Part shown: one piece after another, positions 17,618-25,719 of the stretch
How positions within the stretch are numbered: position 1 is the stretch's first letter
How the letters are laid out: each line of letters begins with the position of its first letter
Source: Bin87 sp965232895
Lineage (GTDB): Bacteria > Chloroflexota > Dehalococcoidia > Lucifugimonadales > UBA3495
Length of the DNA stretch: 64,000 nt
Direction: 5' to 3'
Assembly (NCBI GenBank): GCA_965232895.1
Contig: OZ247430.1
Coordinates: forward strand, 620,001-684,000
Translations under genes and position numbers: made by a program
The notes under the pieces: generated by a model
Database searches by the model: none
What the model was told of the DNA's origin: nothing
What the model saw: only the letters and a program-made list of their open reading frames with translations

Positions 17618-17771
17618 ACCGGCGGCGTGTCGTCATCTAACCATACGCAGTGATGTTATGTTCGTAGGCCGTTCTGAAGTCCTTCGCCCTATTGACACCT
17701 ATGTTGGTTCGCTCAAGGTCATTACGTAAACCTTCCCGTGCGGGAGGCGATCCCGCCGATGTGATGACGCG

Positions 17772-18698
17772 TCAAACCCTGGCAGCGGCAGCCGACGCGT
17801 CGGTCGCCAGATCTCCGCCGCAGTGAGGGCAAACGCCGGCTGGCTGGTTTGCTTCGCCTTTATCCTCATCGGCTGCGTTCGCCTCCAACATGGCGGCGCT
17901 CAGTATGCCCGCCGGCAGAGCAAACAGCCCGATGCCCAACACCGCAATCACCGCGGCCAGCATCCGCCCGATGCTGGTAACCGGCACGGTGTCGCCGTAT
18001 CCGACCGTGGTGAGGGTTACTACGCTCCACCACATCGCAGAAGGAATGCTGTTGAAAACCTCCGGCTGGGCCTCCGATTCCGCAAAGTACATCAGCGCGG
18101 CGGCGATGACCAATACCACCAGCAACCCCGCCACTGCGGTCAGCAACTGCCCCGCTTTCAGCCGGAGCGCCAACCCCAGCCGGCGCCCGCCGGGGAAGTA
18201 ACGGGCCAACTTGGCCGAACGGGTCAGCAGGCGTATCGCCAGCAGGAAAGACAGGCTGAAGCTGTCGCCGAATATCACCAGCACCACGATTGCGACCAAC
18301 GACGGCAGAATGGCGCCCGCATCAATCAAGCCCGTCGGCGAAAGCACGAATCGCAAACGCTGCCGCCACGGACTCCTTTCGGGGTTGGCCTCGGGGGCTG
18401 CCCAGAAGCGCAGTCCGTATTCCACTACGAACACGGATACGGTGCAATATTCCACCAGGTGGAACCAGAGAGCATAGGTGTCGTTCAGGCTGGGCACGGT
18501 CCATAAGATCAACGACAGGGTGTTGACCAGGATGACGCACACCAGGAATATCTCCGGTATGACGGAGCCGCGCAAATACGGTGGATCGCTGGCACTGCTC
18601 CGACGAAGGAGGTCTGGGGCTTCCAGCGAGGCGTACACTCTGGTACGCAGGCTGCTTTGCCGAACCTCGCGACCGTCGGAACTCGGAACCGTGTCCAT
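17772..18698 (-). CDS. Voltage-gated potassium channel family protein
   Basis: A 308-residue six-TM potassium channel. The selectivity filter TVGYGD is at about residues 231-236, between the fifth and sixth membrane segments; the S4-like segment (LLAIRLLTRSAKLARY) keeps only a few arginines and lysines, so voltage sensing may be weak. The C terminus carries a CPHCGGDL knuckle (about 290-293 onward), an unusual half zinc-ribbon. I chose the ATG at 18698, after AAGGATGG, rather than 18824, which would add an unlikely proline-rich leader. It is divergent from the polyamine gene at 18893. It would set membrane potential or potassium leak. Confidence 0.88.
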   Translation of the reverse strand: MDTVPSSDGREVRQSSLRTRVYASLEAPDLLRRSSASDPPYLRGSVIPEIFLVCVILVNTLSLILWTVPSLNDTYALWFHLVEYCTVSVFVVEYGLRFWAAPEANPERSPWRQRLRFVLSPTGLIDAGAILPSLVAIVVLVIFGDSFSLSFLLAIRLLTRSAKLARYFPGGRRLGLALRLKAGQLLTAVAGLLVVLVIAAALMYFAESEAQPEVFNSIPSAMWWSVVTLTTVGYGDTVPVTSIGRMLAAVIAVLGIGLFALPAGILSAAMLEANAADEDKGEANQPAGVCPHCGGDLATDASAAAARV

Positions 18699-18892
18699 TC
18701 TGTTACCATCCTTCACTGGGGTACCGGGAGAATTGGGTATTGGCGTTGGGTGGGTCGGCCCGGTCACTGTACGATTGCAACCCACCTCGGGGCAATTCTG
18801 CCGTGCGCCCACCAGTGGCAGCAAACCGCATCGGTCCAGGAGCGCCCAAATTCGTCAGCGGCAACGCAGACAGATGGTTGAGTTGAAGGCAG

Positions 18893-20089
18893 ATGAACGT
18901 CGCCGCCGGGTGGTCTGAACAACTTGAAGCCGTCGTCTCCGGCGACGCAGCGTTGGAAACCCCGGCATTCATCTACGACGAAGCCGGCATCGTCCGGCTG
19001 CTGGGGAGGGCCACAGAAATCCGGGAACGGACCGGCTGCCGGGCGCTTTTCGCCGTGAAATCCTTCTGCTTTCGCGATGCGTTGGAGTTGATGGCTCCTT
19101 ATCTGGACGGTTTCGCCGTCAGTTCGCTCTTCGAAGCGAAACTGGCGCGATCGGTTCTGGGCGACCGGGGCACGGTGCATTTCACCACTCCCGGCCTGCG
19201 GCCCCAGGATGCAGTGGAACTCGGCCGGCTTTGCGACTACGTTGCCTTCAACTCGGTCAGTCAATGGCGCGCTTATCGGGACGCCCTGCGTCCGTCGGTC
19301 GGGCGCGGTCTGCGGGTGAATCCGGAACTGCCTTTCATCGGTGACGCCCGCTATGACCCATGCCGGCCGGGGTCCCGGCTGGGTGAGCCGCTGGCGACGG
19401 TGGCCCAAGTCCTCGACGAACCGGATTCCGTCTCGGGCCTGTTGCTCCACACTAACTGCGACGCCACCGACTTCAGCCAACTGGAAGCTACCGTGAATAA
19501 AATCCGCTCCTCTCTGGGCCACCGGTTGGAGGACGGCCGGTTGCAGTGGGTAAACCTGGGCGGCGGGTACCTGTTTGAGGATGAATACACGGGCGACGTC
19601 CCCGACATTACCCCCCTGTACCGCACGATAGATTTGCTGCAACGGCGCTGCGGTCTGGAGACGATCATGGAACCCGGCGCCGCCCTGATACGCGCGGGGT
19701 GCTATCTCGTTGCCACGGTCCTGGAAGTCCAGACACGGGACAGCCACCGAACGGCGATCCTGGATACCACGGTGAACCATATGCCGGAAGTGTTCGAATA
19801 TCAATACGAGCCGGACGTCCTGGGGCACCGCGACGCCGCGGAGTGGGCCTGTACGCTGGCGGGATGTTCCTGCCTCGCCGGGGACGTGTTTGGGGAGTAC
19901 CGCTTTGACGACCCATTGGCGGTGGGTGACCGGGTCGTGTTTCTCAACATGGGCGCCTACACCCTCGTCAAGGCCCATATGTTCAACGGCGTCAACCTGC
20001 CGACGATTTACGCTCTGGACGCGGAGGGCAATCTGATCACCAAACGACGGTTCACTTACGACGATTTCGCGTCGCGATGGGGAGCGTGA
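18893..20089 (+). CDS. nspC: Carboxynorspermidine decarboxylase-like protein
   Basis: A 398-residue fold-III PLP decarboxylase. The PLP lysine is Lys56 (FAVKSFCF); other family marks are HTNCDATDF, the glycine loop NLGGGYLF, EPGAALIR, GCSCLAGDVFGEY and the C-terminal MGAYTLVKAHMFNGVNLP, which fits carboxynorspermidine/carboxyspermidine decarboxylases better than diaminopimelate or arginine enzymes. The reaction would be decarboxylation of carboxy(nor)spermidine to (nor)spermidine. The usual partner, carboxynorspermidine dehydrogenase, is not in the window. The stop overlaps the next gene (DUF3326), so the two are translationally coupled. It sits beside PspA, DUF4178 and DUF350 genes, a setting in which polyamine genes are known elsewhere (for example the yjf cluster of E. 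coli has a spermidine-related gene with a PspA and a DUF350 gene). Confidence 0.82.
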   Translation: MNVAAGWSEQLEAVVSGDAALETPAFIYDEAGIVRLLGRATEIRERTGCRALFAVKSFCFRDALELMAPYLDGFAVSSLFEAKLARSVLGDRGTVHFTTPGLRPQDAVELGRLCDYVAFNSVSQWRAYRDALRPSVGRGLRVNPELPFIGDARYDPCRPGSRLGEPLATVAQVLDEPDSVSGLLLHTNCDATDFSQLEATVNKIRSSLGHRLEDGRLQWVNLGGGYLFEDEYTGDVPDITPLYRTIDLLQRRCGLETIMEPGAALIRAGCYLVATVLEVQTRDSHRTAILDTTVNHMPEVFEYQYEPDVLGHRDAAEWACTLAGCSCLAGDVFGEYRFDDPLAVGDRVVFLNMGAYTLVKAHMFNGVNLPTIYALDAEGNLITKRRFTYDDFASRWGA

Positions 20090-21438
20090 GCAAGGTCATG
20101 ACGACGGTCGAACTGTACGAACGGGAGCTGGTGGTCCCCACCGACGGACTTAACGCCGACCTGCGCCGGCAGTTGCGCGAAGCGGTGACGGAGCAACTGC
20201 AATCGGACGAGATTCCGATCAGGCTCGCCGTGACGGGTAGGGCAACGATACCGAATTCCGGTCGGGAAGGGCAGCACTGCGAAATCGGCCTGCTGCGGGG
20301 ATTGGAGGGAGATCGGCGGCCGGCGTCCATTTTTAACCTGGATCGCCGGCCCGTGGAAAACCCCGAGCAGTTCAACGCCGTTCTGCTGGTGCCTACCGGA
20401 GTGGGGGCAGAGATCGGCGGCCACGCGGGAGACGCGATGCCAGTGGCCACCCTGCTCGCCTCGGTTTGCGACACGCTGGTCACCCACCCCAACGTGGTAA
20501 ACGCATCGGACGTGATCGAAATGCCGGCAAATTGCCTGTACGTGGAGGGCAGCGTCATTGCCCGGCTGTTGCAGGGCCAATTGGGCTTGCAGAGGGTCCG
20601 CAACAATCGCCTGCTGGTGGTGCTTGGCCCTCATGACGACGAGCTGTTCATCCACGCGGCCATCAACTCCATCAACGCGGCTCGGACCTCCTATGGCCTG
20701 GCAAGGCCCCAGGTTCTCCGGCTGGAACAGGGCTTGCGGATGGACTCCCGGTATGCCCGGTCGGGAAGAGCGGCGGGTCGGGTGCGCGGGCTGGAACCCC
20801 TGTTTGCGGAACTGGACCGACGGCGAAACCAATATGACGCGGTGGCCATCACGTCCCTGATCGACGTGCCGGCCGGCTACCACTTTGAGTACTTTGACCG
20901 TATGGGCGACATGGTCAACCCCTGGGGCGGTGTGGAGGCGATGCTGACGCACACGGTCTCGGCTCTTTATGACGTGCCGTCGGCCCATGCGCCCATGCTG
21001 GAGAGCCGGGAGATAGCCAACGCAGACCCCGGCGTGGTTGATCCGCGCATGGCAGCCGAGGCCGTGTCGCTGGCAATGATCCAGTGCATCCTGAAAGGAC
21101 TGCAGCGCAGTCCCCGGCTGATCACCGATCCGGAGGGCCGCCGTCATCACAGCGTACTGAACGCGGCCGATATATCCTGCCTGGTGATTCCCGACGGATG
21201 CGTGGGTTTGCCGACCCTGGCGGCGCTGGAGCAGGGCATCGCCACCATTGCGGTGAAGGAAAACCGCAACCTGATGAGCAACGACCTGACGGAACTGCCG
21301 TGGGGCCCGGGCCAGTTGCACATTGTGGAGAATTATTGGGAAGCCGCCGGCGTGATGGCCGCGCTGCGGGCGGGCGTGGACCCGGCGGCGGTACGCCGGC
21401 CACTGACCGGGGCTGAAGTCTCCGGGCCGGCAGAGTAA
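20077..21438 (+). CDS. DUF3326 domain protein
   Basis: A 453-residue protein matching the DUF3326 family as I know it: VLLVPTGVGAEIGGHAGDA, LASVCDTLVTHPNVVNASD, MPANCLYVEGS and a C-terminal IPDGCVGLPTLAALEQGI. Biochemical function is not established. The first start (ATG 20077) overlaps the nspC-like gene by 13 bp; an ATG at 20098 just after that stop is the alternative (446 residues, beginning MTTVELYERELVV). Either way the two genes are coupled and probably act together. No membrane segment or signal peptide is visible. The N-terminal 90 residues precede the DUF proper and may form a separate small domain. Confidence 0.75.
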   Translation: MGSVSKVMTTVELYERELVVPTDGLNADLRRQLREAVTEQLQSDEIPIRLAVTGRATIPNSGREGQHCEIGLLRGLEGDRRPASIFNLDRRPVENPEQFNAVLLVPTGVGAEIGGHAGDAMPVATLLASVCDTLVTHPNVVNASDVIEMPANCLYVEGSVIARLLQGQLGLQRVRNNRLLVVLGPHDDELFIHAAINSINAARTSYGLARPQVLRLEQGLRMDSRYARSGRAAGRVRGLEPLFAELDRRRNQYDAVAITSLIDVPAGYHFEYFDRMGDMVNPWGGVEAMLTHTVSALYDVPSAHAPMLESREIANADPGVVDPRMAAEAVSLAMIQCILKGLQRSPRLITDPEGRRHHSVLNAADISCLVIPDGCVGLPTLAALEQGIATIAVKENRNLMSNDLTELPWGPGQLHIVENYWEAAGVMAALRAGVDPAAVRRPLTGAEVSGPAE

Positions 21439-21450
21439 AACGACGACATC

Positions 21451-21488
21451 TGACGGAGCGGCCAACAGTTGACGGAGCGGCCAACAGT
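21451..21488. repeat. Two exact 19-bp tandem repeats
   Basis: TGACGGAGCGGCCAACAGT is repeated head to tail at 21451-21469 and 21470-21488, between the converging DUF3326 and PspAA genes. Confidence 0.85.
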
Positions 21489-21535
21489 GATGGGCTGGCC
21501 GCAGGTCGCCGTTCTCGGCTGCTACCGCCGGCCGG

Positions 21536-21814
21536 TTAGCCAGGCAGCAGGCCATCGCCGATAAAGATGTGCTCCGCTTCGTCCAGAGTGAGATCGGTTT
21601 CAGGCAGGATGAGGTCCGATTCTACCAATTGATCCAGCGGCAGCGGCTCGCCCCGGTCCCGCACCAGCTGTAACATCTCATCCAGCAGCGACTGGAATTG
21701 AACCTCGTCCTCGGCGGCCACCGCCTCCACCATGCGGTTATCAATTTCGTTGAGGTCATCGATGACCGCCCCAGGCAGGTTGAACTGCCCCTCGCCAAGT
21801 ATCCGTACAATCAC
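21536..21814 (-). CDS. pspAA: PspA-associated protein PspAA
   Basis: A 92-residue protein matching the PspAA family that accompanies PspA in Chloroflexota, actinobacteria and archaea: IVRILGEGQF at the start, DDLNEIDNRMVEAV, FQSLLDEMLQLVR, LVESDLILPETDLTLDEAEHIF at the end. I use a GTG start at 21814, nine bases after GGAG, since it makes the protein begin exactly at the family start; an upstream in-frame TTG/ATG extension to 21907 would overlap pspA and add an unrelated leader. It follows pspA by 79 bp and is presumably cotranscribed. Its role in the phage-shock-like response is not settled. Confidence 0.85.
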   Translation of the reverse strand: MIVRILGEGQFNLPGAVIDDLNEIDNRMVEAVAAEDEVQFQSLLDEMLQLVRDRGEPLPLDQLVESDLILPETDLTLDEAEHIFIGDGLLPG

Positions 21815-21893
21815 GTTTTGCGCTCCAGTGCTGGGGAAAAGGGTGAGGTGATCACCCGGGACTATTGACGATTGCGCCGCGGCAAACCCTCGG

Positions 21894-22616
21894 TCAGACG
21901 CTTCCACCTCTGGACGGAGCCGTCGCGCCGGAGTTTTTCAGCGCGGCCAGTTCAGCCTCCACGGTGCCCGATGTGGAAATCTGCGCCAGTTCCCGGTCAA
22001 TGTCGTCCCGGGGTCCGGTAATGTCGTCAAGCACGCCGGACTCCACCAATTCGTCGATAGCGCCGGCCTTGGCCCGCATCTGGTCCGTCTTGTTCTCGGC
22101 GCGTTGCACCGCCAGCGACACGTCGCCCATCTCCTCGGAAATGCCGCCGAGCGCGGCGCCGATGCGCACCTGGGCCTGGGCCGCCGTGTACTGAGCCTTG
22201 ATGATTTCCTTCTGGTTGCGGAAGGCGTCCACCTTGGCCTGCAGGCGTTTCTCGGCTTGGGTCAACTTTTCCTGCTCACGTTCCATGCCGGCGATCTGCT
22301 CGTCCAACCCCTCCAGTTCCGTCAGGGAGGTCTGCTTGCGTTGCAGGGCCAGTCGGGCCAGGTCGTCCCGGTCCGCATCCACTGCTTGACGAGCCTGCCG
22401 GTCCAACCGGGCGATGTTCTCCTTGACCCGGTCGGCCTGCTGCTGGATGCGTCGCTTGGCGGTGACCATCTCAACCACTCCGCGCTTGACGTTCTGGAGC
22501 ATCTCCAGTTGTTTCTCGTAGGAGTAGTCCAGCGTTTCCCGCGGGTCTTCTGCGGAATCCAGCAGGCGGTTCATCTTTGATTTCACAATGGTGGACATCC
22601 GGGAAAACATGCCCAT
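21894..22616 (-). CDS. pspA: PspA/IM30 family membrane-stress protein
   Basis: A 240-residue PspA/IM30/Vipp1 (ESCRT-III-like) protein, almost all helix. It begins with the amphipathic N-terminal helix (MFSRMSTIVKSKMNRLLD), followed by the hallmark AEDPRETLDYSYEKQLEML and long coiled coils rich in Arg, Gln and Glu. Such proteins bind and remodel stressed membranes. AGGAG lies about 11 bases before the start ATG at 22616 (a second ATG at 22610 is possible). Upstream by 71 bp is a two-TM small protein and downstream PspAA, all on the minus strand, making a compact psp-like operon. No PspF-type activator or PspB/PspC is in view. Confidence 0.93.
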   Translation of the reverse strand: MGMFSRMSTIVKSKMNRLLDSAEDPRETLDYSYEKQLEMLQNVKRGVVEMVTAKRRIQQQADRVKENIARLDRQARQAVDADRDDLARLALQRKQTSLTELEGLDEQIAGMEREQEKLTQAEKRLQAKVDAFRNQKEIIKAQYTAAQAQVRIGAALGGISEEMGDVSLAVQRAENKTDQMRAKAGAIDELVESGVLDDITGPRDDIDRELAQISTSGTVEAELAALKNSGATAPSRGGSV

Positions 22617-22687
22617 AATCTCACTTTACTCCTGAAGGTAATTGGGTACGAAGTACCCCGGGTTCGGCCAGTCTATCAAACGGCAGT

Positions 22688-22864
22688 TCAATAGCCGCGT
22701 CTCGAACCGAAGAAGGCCATCCCCAACATCACCACCGCCGCAAGGATGCACAGCACGCCGGCGATGCGGAGCAGGAAATCCAACACGCCCAGGACCATCA
22801 AGATGCCCAGGGCCAGCAGGGCCAGTCCCAGCAATATTAGAGCCGCTTTGCTCATACCCCCCAT
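22688..22864 (-). CDS. Small two-TM membrane protein upstream of pspA
   Basis: A 58-residue open frame with GGAGG eight bases before the ATG at 22864. It reads as two hydrophobic helices (ALILLGLALLALGILMVLG and LRIAGVLCILAAVVMLGMA) joined by a short DFL turn and ends in the basic tail SRRGY. It lies 71 bp ahead of pspA on the same strand, so it is likely the first gene of the operon. It resembles no family I can name. By position and topology it could recruit PspA to the membrane, as PspB or PspC do elsewhere, but that is inference. Confidence 0.7.
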   Translation of the reverse strand: MGGMSKAALILLGLALLALGILMVLGVLDFLLRIAGVLCILAAVVMLGMAFFGSRRGY

Positions 22865-22884
22865 CCGGCAGCCTCCATCGGGAA

Positions 22885-22898
22885 TTGATATAAATCAA
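22885..22898. promoter_or_regulatory. Perfect FNR/CRP-type palindrome in divergent promoter
   Basis: TTGATATAAATCAA is an exact match to the TTGAT-N4-ATCAA site of FNR-type regulators. It lies 20 bp upstream of the small two-TM gene of the pspA operon and 140 bp upstream of the DUF4178 gene, in the 173-bp region between the two divergent operons. A CRP/FNR-family factor could control either or both. Confidence 0.55.
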
Positions 22899-22960
22899 GC
22901 ATAATGGGCGTCGCCGGCGGCAGTCAAGCGCGCCAACCTCTGTGCGCCGTATCCCTGGGC

Positions 22961-22966
22961 TATAAT
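22961..22966 (+). promoter_or_regulatory. Candidate -10 element for the DUF4178 operon
   Basis: TATAAT is a perfect -10 hexamer 71 bp before the DUF4178 start codon. No good -35 is visible 17 bp upstream (CTCTGT region), which would fit an activator-dependent promoter. Confidence 0.4.
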
Positions 22967-23037
22967 GTGGCGCAATACGACCACGCCGCTGCCTGGTCTC
23001 GTTCGTTCCCATTCTTCCTCCGGCAGAGGAGACCGCC

Positions 23038-23667
23038 ATGAGCAAACAATCATCGTTGGGCCGGCTGTTCGGCCGACTCACGGGGCGTGGAAACAACCGG
23101 CCGTCCGGCCTCGCCGGTCGCCTGGCGGTCGACAACAGCATCCACGCCGCACAGGTCGGAGACGTCGTCGTCGTGCAGGGTCTGAACCTGGACCTGGACG
23201 ATGCGTATCTGGTGGTGGAGCAGGTCCATCGGTACGCCGGCAGCGGCATCGAGTGGCGCGAGTTGGTGGCCTCCGACACCCGCCGGCAGGTCTGGCTGGA
23301 GTGGTCAGGGAACGGCGACAACCTGTTCGTCACCGCGACCACGGAACGCCGCCCCGCGGGCCTGGACGCCATCGGTTTGACCGAGGACGACCTCATCGCG
23401 CTGGACGAGGCACACTCAATCGGCAACGGCGTGGTCATCGAAGAACGGCGTTACTCTTACCGCAACAGTTTCGAGGCGTTCTATTACCCGGGCGACCGCG
23501 CCGGCGACGGAGAGGGCTTCTACATGTGGGAGTTCCTGGCGGACGATGGGCGCGATATGCTGGCCATTACCAAGTTCGAAGGCCTCCCGTTCGAAGCGCA
23601 CTTCAGCGAAATCATTGCCCCGGACAACGTGCTGCTATACCCGGGAGAGCGACCAGAAGCTCAATAA
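23038..23667 (+). CDS. DUF4178 domain protein
   Basis: A 209-residue soluble protein. The core VGDVVVVQGLNLDL...VEQVHRYAGSGIEWRELVASD...VWLEWSGNG... and the ending HFSEIIAPDNVLLYPG match DUF4178, a beta-rich domain often found in PspA/DUF350 neighbourhoods. A basic, Gly-rich N terminus (LFGRLTGRGNNR) precedes it. It has a GAGGAGA-type ribosome site upstream and is followed after 28 bp by the DUF350 gene. Function is unknown; a link to membrane stress is inferred from context here and in other genomes. Confidence 0.75.
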   Translation: MSKQSSLGRLFGRLTGRGNNRPSGLAGRLAVDNSIHAAQVGDVVVVQGLNLDLDDAYLVVEQVHRYAGSGIEWRELVASDTRRQVWLEWSGNGDNLFVTATTERRPAGLDAIGLTEDDLIALDEAHSIGNGVVIEERRYSYRNSFEAFYYPGDRAGDGEGFYMWEFLADDGRDMLAITKFEGLPFEAHFSEIIAPDNVLLYPGERPEAQ

Positions 23668-23695
23668 CGATGCAACTAAGTGTGGAGCGTGCCCG

Positions 23696-24577
23696 GTGGA
23701 CATACTGATTGACATATTGACCTACCTTCCCCGCGGGCTGATCTACGTGGCGCTGGGGCTGGTGGTATTGACCCTGGCGAAACTGGCCCGGGACGTCGTT
23801 ACCCGCCACCGCATCGAGGAGGAGATCGTAACCAAGGGCAACCTCGCGGTGGCGCTGCGGCTGTCCGGTTACCTGATGGGCGTCATCCTCGTATTCCTCG
23901 GCGCCGTGTACGAGCCGCTGGGTGGAGATGGCTATGTGGGGTTGGGAATCGACCGCGCCTTCGGCCTGGAAGTGCTGTGGGTTTTCCTGTACTCGCTGGC
24001 CGGAATCGTCGCGTTGAACCTGATGCGGCTGGTCACCGACCGGTTGGTGTTGTACCGCTTCGAGCTGGAGCGCGAAATCATACAGGATCAGAATGCGGGA
24101 GCCGCAGCTGCGGAGTTTGGCGTGAACATCGCTTCCGGCCTCGTCATCGCCGGAGCGATTGCCGGCGAGGGTGGCCCGCTCAACGCCCTGGCGTTCTTCG
24201 GTCTGGGCCTGGGGGTCCTGATCCTGTTCGCCCTGTTCTACGAATGGACTACCCCCTTCAACATCCACGACGAAATCGAGCGCGACAACCCGGCGGTGGG
24301 CATCGCCCTGGGAGGCAACCTGATCGCAATCGGCCTGGTCACCTTCAAGGCCACCTTCGGCGACTTCGTCGGTTGGCAGGCCGGCATTTTGGAGTTTGTC
24401 GTCTATTCGGTGGTGGGCTTCGTTCTGTTGTATGTCCTGCGGGTGGCAGTGGACCTGGTGTTGTTGCCCCACACCCGGGTTTCCCAGCAGGTCGCAGCTG
24501 GGCGCAACGTGGGCGTGGCCTTCGTCGAAACCGCGGTGGTGGTCAGTTCCGCCCTGATCCTGCTCATTGTCATCTGA
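23696..24577 (+). CDS. DUF350 membrane protein with two tandem DUF350 units
   Basis: A 293-residue membrane protein with about eight helices arranged as two DUF350-like units (roughly residues 15-140 and 155-293), including pairs such as TKGNLAVALRLSGYLMGVIL and NPAVGIALGGNLIAIGLVTF, the characteristic N-A-A/G-xAL repeat. The GTG at 23696, nine bases after GGAG, is the best start; the frame upstream overlaps DUF4178 and has no family features. DUF350 proteins (such as YjfL of E. coli) are linked with PspA-like genes, as here. No transport or enzymatic role is established. Confidence 0.82.
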   Translation: MDILIDILTYLPRGLIYVALGLVVLTLAKLARDVVTRHRIEEEIVTKGNLAVALRLSGYLMGVILVFLGAVYEPLGGDGYVGLGIDRAFGLEVLWVFLYSLAGIVALNLMRLVTDRLVLYRFELEREIIQDQNAGAAAAEFGVNIASGLVIAGAIAGEGGPLNALAFFGLGLGVLILFALFYEWTTPFNIHDEIERDNPAVGIALGGNLIAIGLVTFKATFGDFVGWQAGILEFVVYSVVGFVLLYVLRVAVDLVLLPHTRVSQQVAAGRNVGVAFVETAVVVSSALILLIVI

Positions 24578-24626
24578 ATCGGGACGTTGACGATGTCGCC
24601 GAGGCAGGCTATTCGGAGCGCCGGGC

Positions 24627-25715
24627 TCAATCCTCGGCATCAGTCGCGGCGGCAGATTGATAGGTCAGCAGGCGACGCTGAATTTCGGACTGTGCCAGAC
24701 TTTCGGCAGCTGCTTCGGCCCGAGCTTCCAGCACCGAGTAGCCGTCCTCCATGATGGTCGCGAGGATCGCGTCGGGGGGTGACGGCATGGCGCGGTTCAC
24801 CACCGGTTCCAGCAGCCGGTCAAAACACGCCGGGTCGCCGACCAACTGTTGCCATTGGTCGGCATAGGGGTCCAGGGTGCCGTCGTAGAGCCGCAACAGG
24901 AACACCGCGCGCACCGGGTCCAGACCCTCAGCGATGATTGCTTCAACCCGCAAGTCGGCGCCACGCCCGCTGTCGAACTCTGCCTCCTGCGCGTCCTCGT
25001 TCCAGCGAGCGTCCTTGAACAGGTCGAAACTGTCGATCAGCGCCTCCGTCTCCGCCAGCAGAGCGCCAATCAGCTCACGGCCGGCCGGCGCCACTTCCGA
25101 TCCCGCGCCATCTTCGCGAGGTCGCAGGCAACGGCGGCGGTACAGGCCGGACACCACGGGTCGGCAGGGATCTGACGGGGAGAGGTCGGAAGGCTGCGGC
25201 GCCGCGCAGCCATGCTTGTCCACAAAGTAGAGCAACGCGCTGGACTGCATCCAGTTCAATAGCTGGTCTCGATTCGCCGCATACCCCTGCGCTACCGCCC
25301 AATCTACCGGCCGATAAGCGGGAAGGATCGTCAGCGTCAGCTCAGCGTCTTCCCAGGCGCCGACGCGGCGACACAGGCGCGGCAGTCGCAAGTGGGCAGA
25401 AACCGGGTCGTCGAGGTGGGCCGGCCGCCCCCAACCGCGTCCCGAGGTCAGAGACAGCCGGCAGAGTCCGGCTCGCCATTGTTCCGTCAGCGTGAGCAGC
25501 TCCGCGTAGCACGCCGGCAGGTCGGGATTGGTCCGCCGGTCCAACCGGGCTGCGATTTCGGCGCGGTCTTCGACATCGGGCGGGAAGAGCCGATCCAGCA
25601 ACCGACGCAGCGTGAGGCGTCGGGCTTCGCCCGGCAGGTTAACTTGCAGGGCCGTATCCGTCGGCAGCCGGTGCGTCCACACCGATACCGCAAGGTGGTC
25701 GGCGTCGCCGCCCAT
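24627..25715 (-). CDS. Hypothetical protein of the SecA-like operon
   Basis: A 362-residue protein I do not recognise. I start it at the ATG at 25715, four bases after the lipoprotein stop, giving tight coupling. It is rich in Arg, Leu, Asp and Ala, has no signal or membrane helix, and is probably alpha-helical. A stretch rich in Cys/His and Pro lies mid-protein (about residues 180-215: HGCAAPQPSD...RRRCLRPRE), and the C terminus is a charged helix (EARAEAAAESLAQSEIQRRLL). It is the last gene of the four-gene minus-strand operon. A cytoplasmic partner of the SecA-like ATPase or lipoprotein is conceivable. Confidence 0.7.
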   Translation of the reverse strand: MGGDADHLAVSVWTHRLPTDTALQVNLPGEARRLTLRRLLDRLFPPDVEDRAEIAARLDRRTNPDLPACYAELLTLTEQWRAGLCRLSLTSGRGWGRPAHLDDPVSAHLRLPRLCRRVGAWEDAELTLTILPAYRPVDWAVAQGYAANRDQLLNWMQSSALLYFVDKHGCAAPQPSDLSPSDPCRPVVSGLYRRRCLRPREDGAGSEVAPAGRELIGALLAETEALIDSFDLFKDARWNEDAQEAEFDSGRGADLRVEAIIAEGLDPVRAVFLLRLYDGTLDPYADQWQQLVGDPACFDRLLEPVVNRAMPSPPDAILATIMEDGYSVLEARAEAAAESLAQSEIQRRLLTYQSAAATDAED

Positions 25716-25719
25716 AGAC

